DNA of 58,001 bases, from assembly GCF_013141725.1 (NCBI RefSeq), contig NZ_WHNZ01000062.1:1-58001 (forward strand), given 5' to 3'. The DNA is from Paenibacillus planticolens. Lineage in GTDB: Bacteria; Bacillota; Bacilli; Paenibacillales; NBRC-103111. Of this stretch, positions 44,414 to 52,944 are shown piece after piece. Under the pieces are notes generated by a model that saw only the letters and a program-made list of their open reading frames with translations, ran no database searches and was not told the DNA's origin. How positions within the stretch are numbered: the stretch's first letter is position 1; each line of letters starts with the position of its first letter. The position numbers and the translations under genes were made by a program.

Positions 44414-45430
44414 TTATTTCAAAGTCTGTAAGTACTGAACGATATCGTTAATTTGGGCGTCATCAAGCTTGCCGCCTGCAGTTTTGCCAAATGCCGGCAT
44501 TTTGTTGCCTGGTTTCTGTTCTTGCGGATTATGTATCCACTGTGCCATTTTCTCAGGAGTATGTTCCAGAATACCAGCAAGCGTATCGCGGTCTGCGAAG
44601 CCTTTGAGGTTCGGAGCCACACCAGGGCCGTTAGCCGTAACAGCGTGACAGGACATACAATTTTCTTTGAAAAGCTCTTCGCCCTTCTGAGCGGTAGCCG
44701 GTACAGTTGCTGGTGTTTTCATATTCGCTACCCAAGCGTCGAAATCGGCTTCACTCTTCGATTCAACCGTGAAGTTCATCAAGGCGTGAGAAGCTCCGCA
44801 AAGCTCTGCACATCTGCCTTGGAACGTGGAGATTTCATCAGCTTGCAGGTAAAGCGTGTTAGCGATTCCAGGGTTCGTATCCACTTTACCGCCCAAAGAC
44901 GGTACCCAGAATGCGTGAGAAACGTCTGCAGAGATAACCTCAAATGCAATGATTTTATCCTTAGGTATGACAAGCTTTTGGGCTGTTGCGATACCTAGAT
45001 CCGGATATTCAAACTGCCACCAGAATTGATGAGCAGTAACTTTAACGTGAACGGCGGCTTTGTCCTGCGTGTAATTCTTGGAATGTTTGAACGTGTAGGA
45101 TACTGTTGGCACCGCAAGCACTAACAGTAAGAGAATCGGAACGACGGTCCAGATAATCTCAAGCACGTGGCTTCCTTCCACTTGTTTCGGTATGCTGTTA
45201 TCGCCTTCACGTTTCCTAAAGCGAATCAAAACATACACATAAATTGCAAATACGACAATTACGACAAAAACCATGATAAAGAGACTTAATTTCATCAAAA
45301 ACAGCTGCTCTGCTGCAACAGGACCTTTCGGCTGTAAAGCGGACAGAGTTGGGTCTCCACACCCGGTTAGCAAGAACGTCATTACCGCTAAAAGGGGTAG
45401 CAGACGCCATAACTTTTTCAATCGACTCAT
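44414..45430 (-). CDS. ctaC: Cytochrome c oxidase subunit II with fused cytochrome c (caa3 type)
   Basis: 338 residues. The lipoprotein-type signal ends LLTGC; two membrane helices follow; the CuA site is CAELCGASHALM with upstream His in VKVTAHQFWWQFEYP; a C-terminal cytochrome c domain has CMSCHA (haem attachment) and a Met ligand in NKMPAFG. The fused cytochrome c marks a caa3 rather than a quinol oxidase, so it takes electrons from reduced cytochrome c. It is the first gene of the ctaC-D-E-F unit. Confidence 0.97.
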   Translation of the reverse strand: MSRLKKLWRLLPLLAVMTFLLTGCGDPTLSALQPKGPVAAEQLFLMKLSLFIMVFVVIVVFAIYVYVLIRFRKREGDNSIPKQVEGSHVLEIIWTVVPILLLLVLAVPTVSYTFKHSKNYTQDKAAVHVKVTAHQFWWQFEYPDLGIATAQKLVIPKDKIIAFEVISADVSHAFWVPSLGGKVDTNPGIANTLYLQADEISTFQGRCAELCGASHALMNFTVESKSEADFDAWVANMKTPATVPATAQKGEELFKENCMSCHAVTANGPGVAPNLKGFADRDTLAGILEHTPEKMAQWIHNPQEQKPGNKMPAFGKTAGGKLDDAQINDIVQYLQTLK

Positions 45431-45541
45431 TGTATCAACCCCACTTTTAAAACATTATTTTTACCACGATGGCCATGCCCATGTCAATTCACTTTATTAA
45501 CTATAAATTCGTGAAAAGTTTTTGTCAATCGTTGGAGGGAA

Positions 45542-45643
45542 GTTCACAAATTGTTCTTAAACCGCTCTGTAGCGATATATTTTCCCTCCTTGGTTATTTC
45601 CATACACCCACCTCTTTATGCACAAAAGCGTATATTTGTGAAC
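45542..45643. promoter_or_regulatory. Two possible ResD-type boxes upstream of ctaC
   Basis: TTTGTGAAC occurs on the minus strand at 45542-45550 and on the plus strand at 45635-45643. Both are one base from the TTTGTGAAT box reported for ResD in Bacillus. The gap between ctaC and the divergent lipoprotein gene shows no clearer promoter. Confidence 0.35.
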
Positions 45644-45709
45644 ACGAATAAAAGCAGAGAAACATCCCATCCTATAGTCATTACACTCTATATTGGGAGG
45701 TCATTTGTG

Positions 45710-46396
45710 ATGCTCAGTAAGTTAGGTTTTCCGATTTATGGAATGCTATTCCTTATGCTGTCTTTATCTGGCTGCTCGGAAGGCGGAAGGGAGTACGGCA
45801 AAAGCCCGGACCATACCAATTTTGGCTCTGCCTCCAACAAATCGACAGAATCCGAAAGAGCCTACCAAACGCAGCAGCTCTATGGTCCGGTTACGCACAA
45901 CAATACAAGTCTCGAATTCAATCAATTTCTTTCGAATCAACTCAATGCCATGAATGGTGTAAATACGGCCATCGTTATGACAACAGACAAAAATGCCTAT
46001 GTTGCTCTTATGATTGACAGCAGCGCCATAGGTACCAAAGGATCGACAAAGGAAACAAACAACCAAGGAACCGTCAAAGGCTTTTACAATGACCATGCCC
46101 CTTTCGACGATTATTTGCCTTCCAATGAGTTAAACAACGGGTTTAACAGTTATGAAACAGCCATTCATCATGACTTGCTCTCCCATCGTTTTAAACAAAC
46201 GATGGCGGAAAAAATCCGTTTATTGCAGCCAAGTGTTATGGATGTCTACATTTCGGCCAATCGGGATTTCCTCAATAAGATGAACGGTTATGCGCAAGAA
46301 ACTTGGAAAGGCAACTCCCTCATGCCGCATTTGACGGATTTTAACCAGACGGTGGAGCGCGTTTTCGGGACCGCACAAGTTTTGCCGGATAAATAG
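45710..46396 (+). CDS. YhcN/YlaJ-like sporulation lipoprotein
   Basis: 228 residues from the ATG at 45710, 9 nt after GGGAGG; a much longer frame to 45551 has no site. A lipoprotein signal ends LSLSGCSEGG. The body has NQFLSNQLNAMNGVNTAIVMTTDKNAYVAL, the pattern of the YhcN/YlaJ family (a BON-like fold) found in spore membranes, and a C-terminal segment resembling VMDVYISANRDFLNKM. The role within the spore is unknown. A weak AT-rich hairpin follows at about 46418-46435. Confidence 0.82.
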   Translation: MLSKLGFPIYGMLFLMLSLSGCSEGGREYGKSPDHTNFGSASNKSTESERAYQTQQLYGPVTHNNTSLEFNQFLSNQLNAMNGVNTAIVMTTDKNAYVALMIDSSAIGTKGSTKETNNQGTVKGFYNDHAPFDDYLPSNELNNGFNSYETAIHHDLLSHRFKQTMAEKIRLLQPSVMDVYISANRDFLNKMNGYAQETWKGNSLMPHLTDFNQTVERVFGTAQVLPDK

Positions 46397-46461
46397 GAGT
46401 CGCTTTTAAATCCATTTCTACTATATAAAGTAGATATTTACTGCTTGTTGGCCTGCTCCTG

Positions 46462-46490
46462 TTTTCATTTGTCTGGCATTCCTGTACAAT
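46462..46490 (+). promoter_or_regulatory. Likely sigma-A promoter of the DEAD-box helicase gene
   Basis: TTTTCA (46462-46467) and TACAAT (46485-46490) are 17 bp apart. The resulting leader of about 80 nt contains a 7-bp hairpin CTTTGGT/ACCAAAG (46518-46536), which could bear on cold-shock control as in other helicase genes. Confidence 0.5.
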
Positions 46491-46577
46491 GGGGGAATCG
46501 TCTTTAACAAGGAGAGACTTTGGTCTACCACCAAAGATCCCTATCAATAGTAGGAAAAAGGGAGCTGGCCAATTACC

Positions 46578-48467
46578 ATGTCAAGTGGATTTGCCTCATT
46601 AGGAATCAGAGAAAGACTTGTAGGGGTCTTGCAAGCATCAGGCGTTATCGAACCGACCCCCATTCAAAAAGAAGCCATACCTGTTTTATTGAAAGGCACG
46701 GATGTTATTGCACAAGCACAGACAGGCACAGGTAAAACCCTTGCCTTTGTACTTCCAATATTAGAAACAATCGATGTAGAAAGCTCAGATGTGCAAGCGC
46801 TGATCCTGACGCCTACACGCGAATTAGCCATTCAAATTTCAAATGAGTTGAAAACCCTTGTCCCTGTAACCGGTGCAAAGGTGCTCGCAGCTTATGGCGG
46901 CCAAGATGTAGAAAAGCAGCTTAGAAAACTTCAGGGGAACATACATATAGTAGTAGGAACTCCGGGAAGATTGCTTGATCACCTTCGCCGCGGTTCGATC
47001 AATTTCTATAAATTGAAAATACTCGTATTGGATGAAGCCGATCAAATGCTGCATATGGGCTTCCTTCATGAAGTGAAGGATATTATCGCGCAAACGTCTC
47101 CTTATCGCCAAACGCTTCTCTTCTCAGCCACTATGCCTGAGCAAGTCATGAATCTGTCCAAAGCTTATATGAAGGAAGCAAAAGAAATTAAAATTCAAAG
47201 CAAGCAGGTCACTTTGACTGAAATCGAGCAGGTTCTCGTTCCAACGACTGACCGCCAGAAGCAAGATGCTTTGATAGCCGCTATTAAACAATACAAACCT
47301 TACCTCGCGATGATTTTTTGCCGCACGAAAGCCAGAGCCATCGCATTAAATGAAGCTTTGCAGGAACTGGGCCTTATGTCCGACGAGCTGCACGGAGATT
47401 TATCACAAGCCAAACGCGAGCAAGTCATGAAACGATTCCGCGACGGCCGCATCGAGTTGTTGGTTGCTACCGATATCGCTGCGCGCGGATTAGACGTTGA
47501 AGGGGTCACGCATGTCTTCAATTACGATGTGCCGCAAGACGCCGAAAGCTATATTCATCGCATCGGACGGACCGGGCGTGCCGGAGATACAGGCGTTGCC
47601 GTAACTTTCGCTACACAGCGGGATATGCCGACAATCGAACTTATCGAAAAAGGCATCAAAATGTCCTTGCGAGGATCATCCGAGCCTCAAGGACGCCGCA
47701 TTCGTTCCAGCTCCGAGGATCACTTCGAGCAAGAAGGCAGAGGATCCGGCCGCCGAAATGGCGGAGCCTCACGCAGCGGCCGCGGTCGTACAGCGGAACC
47801 GCGCGGTCAACAGAGCCGCGGAAGATCCGGAGCACGCGAAGACAGATCCGGCATGCAGTACGGCACGGGTCGTTCCGCCTCCAAAGGCGATAAATTCGGA
47901 GCGCGCAGCGATGCGCCAAGAGGACAACGTCCGGCCAAAGTAAATTCCGAGCGGAATCCGAATACATGGGGACGCGCGGAGAGCAAAGAGCCGTTGAACG
48001 CAGCGCCAAGCCGCAGCGGTAACATGAACGCTGCAAAAGCGCGAGTCACGAATTCATGGGGACACGGCGAGTCCGCCGAGCGCGCTCCTCGCGCAGCAGC
48101 AGGACGTGCCGAAGGCAAGCGCTCTGCTCCTCATGGCGATAAATCTTACTCGCCATACAACAAATACGCCGGCACGGGCCGTGACGATGCAGCAAGCGCA
48201 TCACGCGCGATTCGCGGCGGCAAAGGCCGTGGCGACAGCGCGGAGCGCGGAGCAGGACGCAGCGACAGCTTCGGGGCACGCGGCGGCGCATCTTCACGCG
48301 GTGACCGACCTGGCGCGGCGCGCGGCTACCAAGCCGGCGGTGAGCGCAGCGGTTCGACGCGCGGACGCAGCGACAGCTCCGGATCCCGCAGCGGGGCGCC
48401 TCGCGGCGATAGAGGCGGCTCACCTCGCGGCAATGCGCCAAGAGGAGGCCGCGGAGGAAAACGCTAG
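46578..48467 (+). CDS. DEAD-box RNA helicase with long Arg/Gly/Ser-rich tail
   Basis: 629 residues. All core motifs are present: Q motif (GVIEPTPIQ), I AQTGTGKT, Ia PTRELA, II DEAD, III SAT, V ARGLD and VI HRIGRTGRAG. The core ends near residue 365. The remaining 260 residues are low-complexity, rich in Arg, Gly, Ser and Ala with several RGG/RGR steps, likely disordered and RNA-binding. It is CshA/DeaD-like in the core, but the tail is longer than in the Bacillus CshA that I recall. It should unwind RNA in ribosome assembly or decay, often under cold stress. The start has only a weak, distant GGGAG site. Confidence 0.93.
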   Translation: MSSGFASLGIRERLVGVLQASGVIEPTPIQKEAIPVLLKGTDVIAQAQTGTGKTLAFVLPILETIDVESSDVQALILTPTRELAIQISNELKTLVPVTGAKVLAAYGGQDVEKQLRKLQGNIHIVVGTPGRLLDHLRRGSINFYKLKILVLDEADQMLHMGFLHEVKDIIAQTSPYRQTLLFSATMPEQVMNLSKAYMKEAKEIKIQSKQVTLTEIEQVLVPTTDRQKQDALIAAIKQYKPYLAMIFCRTKARAIALNEALQELGLMSDELHGDLSQAKREQVMKRFRDGRIELLVATDIAARGLDVEGVTHVFNYDVPQDAESYIHRIGRTGRAGDTGVAVTFATQRDMPTIELIEKGIKMSLRGSSEPQGRRIRSSSEDHFEQEGRGSGRRNGGASRSGRGRTAEPRGQQSRGRSGAREDRSGMQYGTGRSASKGDKFGARSDAPRGQRPAKVNSERNPNTWGRAESKEPLNAAPSRSGNMNAAKARVTNSWGHGESAERAPRAAAGRAEGKRSAPHGDKSYSPYNKYAGTGRDDAASASRAIRGGKGRGDSAERGAGRSDSFGARGGASSRGDRPGAARGYQAGGERSGSTRGRSDSSGSRSGAPRGDRGGSPRGNAPRGGRGGKR

Positions 48468-48627
48468 TCAGAAAAGCGTTTCCATCGCTAGACCTTTACC
48501 GAATAACCCGAACCATGTAAAATATAAATACGGCTGCAAATAATCCTACTTGGACAAAAATCGTTTCATACCGTTGCACGCACGTAGGATTTACCCCTCA
48601 CTTTTCGCAAATAAGGAGGTATGTTCC

Positions 48628-49215
48628 ATGTACGCATTAAAGGATAAGGAAATGATTTTTGTATTCACTGGTCCTCACGGAGCTGGCCGTAAGACAGTTG
48701 CTGAAATGTCTGGTTCTACGCTGGGCATGAAGCAGGTCATCTCTTACACCACGAGACCTCCGAGAGCAACCGAAGAAGACGGTCAAGATTACCACTTTAT
48801 CTCCCCTGCTCAATTTGTTCAGGCGCAGGCAAACGGTGAATTCATGGAGGTTGGCACCGTCAATGATCATCTATATGGGATTAAAAGTGCTGATATTGAA
48901 CGGATGTTCGAGCACAGCGGCAGCATTTATTTAATTTTGAACCGCTCCGGCGCCGAAACGCTCAAAAAGCTTTACGGCGAACACGTCGTGCTGGTCTTCA
49001 TTTATGCTCAGCGGGATACGCTCGAAGAGCGGATGAGAGAGAGCGGCGACTCCGAGGAGATTATTCAGAAGTACCTCTCTTACTATGAAGAGGAACTGGC
49101 TTTCCGTGATCAATGCGATCATGTCTTTGAAAACGTGGATTTGGCACATACCGTGTTCGATCTAACCAAAACGCTTGATAAATATTTAAACCGCAACCTT
49201 GTTGATCTGGATTAA
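48628..49215 (+). CDS. Guanylate-kinase-like protein with an altered P-loop
   Basis: 195 residues from the ATG at 48628 after AAGGAGG; a longer frame to 48550 is unsupported. The fold is clear: SYTTRPPRATEEDGQDYHFIS matches the GMP-binding region, with a lid and C-terminal helix of normal length. The Walker A region reads GPHGAGRKT, where guanylate kinases usually have GPSGVGKGT, so the canonical Lys is Arg and the next residue is Lys. A downstream Lys could still take part in phosphate binding. It is probably a paralogue, since gmk normally lies beside rpoZ and coaBC. Catalytic activity is uncertain. Confidence 0.82.
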   Translation: MYALKDKEMIFVFTGPHGAGRKTVAEMSGSTLGMKQVISYTTRPPRATEEDGQDYHFISPAQFVQAQANGEFMEVGTVNDHLYGIKSADIERMFEHSGSIYLILNRSGAETLKKLYGEHVVLVFIYAQRDTLEERMRESGDSEEIIQKYLSYYEEELAFRDQCDHVFENVDLAHTVFDLTKTLDKYLNRNLVDLD

Positions 49216-49232
49216 AATGAAATGCCTATACA

Positions 49233-49263
49233 GGCCTGGACGTTCTTACGTCCGGGTCTTTTC
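49233..49263 (+). terminator. Intrinsic terminator after the guanylate-kinase-like gene
   Basis: CCTGGACG pairs with CGTCCGGG across a 6-nt loop, followed by TCTTTTC. Confidence 0.8.
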
Positions 49264-49294
49264 ATGTAACAACCGACTGGAAGGAGTGTCAAAT

Positions 49295-50440
49295 ATGAAA
49301 ATTGTATCGATCGAGCCTACCCCCTCCCCAAATTCCATGAAACTTAATATGGATGAATCGCTGCCGACAGGCGTGCGCAGAACATATACGAAGGAAAACA
49401 GCACTGAGGCGCCCGACAGCATTCAGCAATTGCTCGCTGTCCAAGGTGTGATCAGTGTGTTTCACGCTGCCGATTTCATTGCCCTGGATCGCACTTCCAA
49501 GGGAGACTGGCAATTCATCTTGGCCAAAGCCCGCGAGATTTTTGGCGAGGCACAGGGCTCTGACAGCGGCGGCGACGCGCCCCCTGTGCAGCCTCAGGCT
49601 GAAGCGGCTTTCGGAGAGGCACAAGTCCTCGTGCAGATGTTCCGCGGCATCCCGCTCCAGGTGAGGGTACGCGCCGGCAACGAAGAAGCGCGCGTAGCCA
49701 TGCCGGAGCGCTTCACACAGGCCGCGGTCCGCGCAGGCACGGCTTCGCCGAACCTGATCAAGGAGCGGAAGCTCGAGGAACTCGGCGTGCGCTACGGCGA
49801 GCTGAAGGACATCGCGGGCGAAGTCGTCCAGGAGCTGGACGCTTCTTACGACGACGCCCGCGTCGAAAGCCTGGTCTCCAGCGCCATGCAGGAGACCCCG
49901 GTTTCAGCTTCGGAAGAGGCCGAAGCCGAAGATTCAGGCGCCGTGCTGGAGCAGCTGCGCCACAGCGATTGGAAGCTGCGCTACGCCGCGCTTCAAAAGA
50001 TCCAGCCGTCGCTAACGACGCTGCCGCTTCTCGTCCATGCCCTGCAGGACGAGAACACGTCGATTCGGCGACTGGCCACGGTGTACCTCGGGGATATTAA
50101 GGAGCCCGAGGTACTGCCCTTCCTGTATCGCGCCCTCGAGGACGATACGCCTTCTGTGCGCCGGACGGCAGGCGATACGCTGTCCGACCTCGGCGACCCT
50201 GCCGCCATGCCGGCCATGGCGAAGGCGCTGAAGGACCGCAACAAGCTGGTCCGTTGGCGCGCGGCGCGATTCCTGTACGAGGTCGGAGACAGCTCCGTGC
50301 TGCAGGACCTGCAGCACGCGGCGGACGACCCTGAGTTCGAGGTCCGCATGCAGGTCAAAATTGCGCTGGAGCGCATCGAAGGCGGGCATGCAGCCGAGGG
50401 CTCTGTCTGGCAGCAAATGACGCGCAGGAACGAGCAGTAA
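49295..50440 (+). CDS. Nfu_N-domain plus HEAT-repeat protein, CvfC/YpgR-like
   Basis: 381 residues from the ATG at 49295 after GGAAGGAG. An N-terminal Nfu_N-like domain (MKIVSIEPTPSPNSMKLNM, about 1-90) is followed by a second alpha/beta segment (about 105-190) and five or so HEAT repeats (about 225-375, for example LRHSDWKLRYAALQKI and LEDDTPSVRRTAGDTL). This layout matches the conserved virulence factor C group, which includes B. subtilis YpgR. The Nfu_N part alone has no iron-sulphur CxxC, so it is not an Nfu scaffold; protein binding is the likeliest role. The gene is visibly more GC-rich than its neighbours. Confidence 0.85.
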   Translation: MKIVSIEPTPSPNSMKLNMDESLPTGVRRTYTKENSTEAPDSIQQLLAVQGVISVFHAADFIALDRTSKGDWQFILAKAREIFGEAQGSDSGGDAPPVQPQAEAAFGEAQVLVQMFRGIPLQVRVRAGNEEARVAMPERFTQAAVRAGTASPNLIKERKLEELGVRYGELKDIAGEVVQELDASYDDARVESLVSSAMQETPVSASEEAEAEDSGAVLEQLRHSDWKLRYAALQKIQPSLTTLPLLVHALQDENTSIRRLATVYLGDIKEPEVLPFLYRALEDDTPSVRRTAGDTLSDLGDPAAMPAMAKALKDRNKLVRWRAARFLYEVGDSSVLQDLQHAADDPEFEVRMQVKIALERIEGGHAAEGSVWQQMTRRNEQ

Positions 50441-50467
50441 GCTTCCCTTTCGTCTAGAGTCCACAAA

Positions 50468-50507
50468 AGGACCGATTAGGCACAAATGTGCCCAATCGGT
50501 CCTTTTT
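50468..50507. terminator. Strong bidirectional terminator hairpin
   Basis: AGGACCGATTAGGCAC pairs with GTGCCCAATCGGTCCT (one mismatch) across a 4-nt loop. T-rich flanks lie downstream on the plus side and are matched by an A-run on the other. Confidence 0.9.
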
Positions 50508-50579
50508 GCTCGTGGCCCTAAGGTTTCGGCCATTGCCACGCACTTCCAAGATCTTTAGCAGCTGGCTGCTCTAAATTAA

Positions 50580-50765
50580 TAACAGGATAAACTCCTGTTA
50601 ATCTCGCTGTATCCTCGGCTGTTAGGTATTTAACTGGAAAATATCCCGTTAAATCGCTCGGAATTCCCTTCCGGCGGGTGAAACCGCTGATTTAACAGGA
50701 GAAATTCCAGATAATTGGTCTCGTCCCCTTATGAAATGGGAGATTAACAGGAAAAACTCCTGTTA
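50580..50765. repeat. Array of four imperfect palindromic 21-bp units, TAACAGGA family
   Basis: Units run from TAACAGGA to TCCTGTTA (variants TAACTGGA, TCCCGTTA, TCCAGATA) at 50580, 50631, 50693 and 50745. Start-to-start distances are 51, 62 and 52 bp. Unrelated spacers lie between. The rest of the 511-bp gap up to 50951 shows no gene or clear signal. Confidence 0.75.
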
Positions 50766-50951
50766 ATGAGCATGCCAGGCGCACGCTTCTTCAACTCCCA
50801 CCACTATCGTCCCTTCATACGGTCCTACTGAGCTAGCTACTCCAAGTAATCATTTCTTTTCCCAGCCACACAGACACTCGAAGCACACTCTGATCGTAGA
50901 AGCTCTCTTACAGCAATTCTTCAACACCCACCATTGATTCACCTGTATTTT

Positions 50952-52199
50952 TTAACGATCAAACTGTTTAAAATACATAATCCGATCCATGATCGCCGGA
51001 TGCGAGCCGCGGAACCATTGCACCAGCTTCGGCTGAGTGACCGGGCTCAAATTTTCTTTGGCAATTTGCTGAAAAGCGCGGATAGCGGCGCCGCCGTCTC
51101 CGGTCATTTTCATCGCATACACATCAGCCCGATGCTCGATCACCCGGGAAAACGCATTTTGCGCGGGCGCGGAGACAAAGCTCATGAACGTAATAAGCAG
51201 CAGCAGAATGGGCAGCGCGGCTAGATCATTCTCTCCCCTAATGCCCCACCTGGAGCCCCAGCGTTTCAGGAAATAGCGGTAAGCGTGAAAAGCCAGCCAG
51301 AAACCAACAAAACTGAGTCCGACTCCGTAGGCAATGCCGAGATAAATATGTTTCTCTACGTAATGTCCCATTTCATGCGCCATCACAGTCAAAATCTCAT
51401 CGGGCTGCAGCTTTTTGAGCGTCGTATCCCACAACACGATGCGAGCGTTGCCGCCGATTCCATTGACATAAGCGTTAATCGCGTTGGTCCTCTCGGACAT
51501 ATTGACCTCATAAACCTGCTTGGCAGGAATATGCGATTGTGCAGCCAGCTGAAGAATTTGCGCTTTGAGCTCTTGATCCTGAAGCGGCTTGAAATCATTA
51601 TACAAGGGGTCAAGCACAACGGGTTGAATAAAGGTGACGAACAGAATCAGCGGAACGGACAGCAGCCAGAACCAGAACCACCACCGGTCAGGGCTCCATT
51701 TTAGCACCAGTCTGAATACCCAGACCATCACAATCGTCCCTACGGCATTAAGCAGAAAATCTTTCCCATGATCCCCCCAAAAGATAGCCATCGTCTCGGT
51801 AGAAACCCCATAGGCTTGGTCGACTTTAAACAGAAAAAAATCCACCGGCAGGAACAGCACGTCCATCAGCAGGATGAACAACAGCACAAAAACGACCATT
51901 TGCAAGAAGGAAGCCCGAAACAACTTTTCTGCCCAGCTTCGAATGGTGACAGCGACGCCCAGGAGCAGCAGGATTAACCCGATTTGCAGCGGAGAACTTA
52001 GGAAATAAGCTAAAGACCGGATGCGGGATAAAGATTCGGCTTTATTTATCTCCTGTGCGGTCATGAACGTGTGCGGGTCTGCGCTTGTGCCGACCAATGC
52101 ACTCGGGATCGCGAATAGATCTCCTTTTAACAAATACACAATCATAATGAGGGCATATACGCCAAAAGCTGCGCCAAGCCCTACATAAAGACGCTTCAT
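50952..52199 (-). CDS. M48-family membrane metallopeptidase (Ste24/HtpX-like)
   Basis: 415 residues with an N-terminal M48 membrane domain (several helices), the zinc motif VMAHEMGHYV (HExxH) and a third ligand Glu in the ENLSP/ENAFSRVIEHRADVYA region. This is the CAAX-protease-like branch with an M48_N domain. It should cut membrane proteins or peptides at the cytoplasmic face. Its start overlaps the stop of the upstream small gene by 4 bp, so the two are coupled. Confidence 0.93.
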   Translation of the reverse strand: MKRLYVGLGAAFGVYALIMIVYLLKGDLFAIPSALVGTSADPHTFMTAQEINKAESLSRIRSLAYFLSSPLQIGLILLLLGVAVTIRSWAEKLFRASFLQMVVFVLLFILLMDVLFLPVDFFLFKVDQAYGVSTETMAIFWGDHGKDFLLNAVGTIVMVWVFRLVLKWSPDRWWFWFWLLSVPLILFVTFIQPVVLDPLYNDFKPLQDQELKAQILQLAAQSHIPAKQVYEVNMSERTNAINAYVNGIGGNARIVLWDTTLKKLQPDEILTVMAHEMGHYVEKHIYLGIAYGVGLSFVGFWLAFHAYRYFLKRWGSRWGIRGENDLAALPILLLLITFMSFVSAPAQNAFSRVIEHRADVYAMKMTGDGGAAIRAFQQIAKENLSPVTQPKLVQWFRGSHPAIMDRIMYFKQFDR

Positions 52200-52702
52200 T
52201 TCATCCCTCCGCTGCCAACTTCATATAGATTAATCAATAACCAATCCGGTGTGAAATCCCTGGACAACAGCCATACTTGCGTGAACCGTCCGCTAGGCGA
52301 AACCAGCTTATGTTTGAAGCTGAGAACATCCGACATCCCGAACAACAGCGATACATTGCGTATAAGCAGCATACAAGGATAATCATGGGAATAATCTTGA
52401 AACTTCTGTTCCTTGCTGACAATCCGGTCATTAATGACCTTAATAAATGTGTCCAGCACTTCTGCGCCGGGCTTCGTAAGCTCGGATCGCGACATCATCA
52501 GCCTGGCTTCCTCCATATCATAAAACAAATGCGTCACTTCAAGTCCAATCCGCCCGCCGCCCGCATCCTCCAGCAGCGCATCTGGCTTCTCCTGCTGGCG
52601 AACCATCTGCAGCGCAACTCCGTTATTAATATTATATAACTCCAGAAAAATATCGATAGCCGCTTGCTCTAACGCCTTTTTCTCATCTTCGTGCTTATTC
52701 AT
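52196..52702 (-). CDS. Unknown protein coupled to the M48 peptidase
   Basis: 168 residues, soluble, with no signal peptide. KPDALLEDAGGGRIGLEVTHLF resembles the Asp...Glu-x-Thr part of some PD-(D/E)xK nuclease-like proteins, but the rest does not decide the matter. It overlaps the peptidase start by 4 bp. I do not recognise the family and assign no function. Translation coupling suggests it serves the peptidase or the same process. Confidence 0.75.
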   Translation of the reverse strand: MNKHEDEKKALEQAAIDIFLELYNINNGVALQMVRQQEKPDALLEDAGGGRIGLEVTHLFYDMEEARLMMSRSELTKPGAEVLDTFIKVINDRIVSKEQKFQDYSHDYPCMLLIRNVSLLFGMSDVLSFKHKLVSPSGRFTQVWLLSRDFTPDWLLINLYEVGSGGMK

Positions 52703-52944
52703 AAACGTCCCTCATGTCCGTAAATCGGGTATTTTATATCATTTTACCCTATTGTATGAGCTTATGCCTCCCCTGGTCATCCTTAACCGTTATTTCATAT
52801 CTTAAAATGATGCCAATGCAGCGCTTCTAAAGGCTGTCCGCTTTCCTAGACTATGCAGCACGGTCACTTTTATATGTCTCTACCGCTCCATATTGCTTTT
52901 CCGGGTTCCCCATGTTGTAATAAAAAGATCGATCAGGATCGGAA

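Noticed and set aside
48550..48627. N-terminal extension of the guanylate-kinase-like protein
   Set aside because: The stretch contains the strong ribosome site AAGGAGG for the ATG at 48628 and has no homology to the family.
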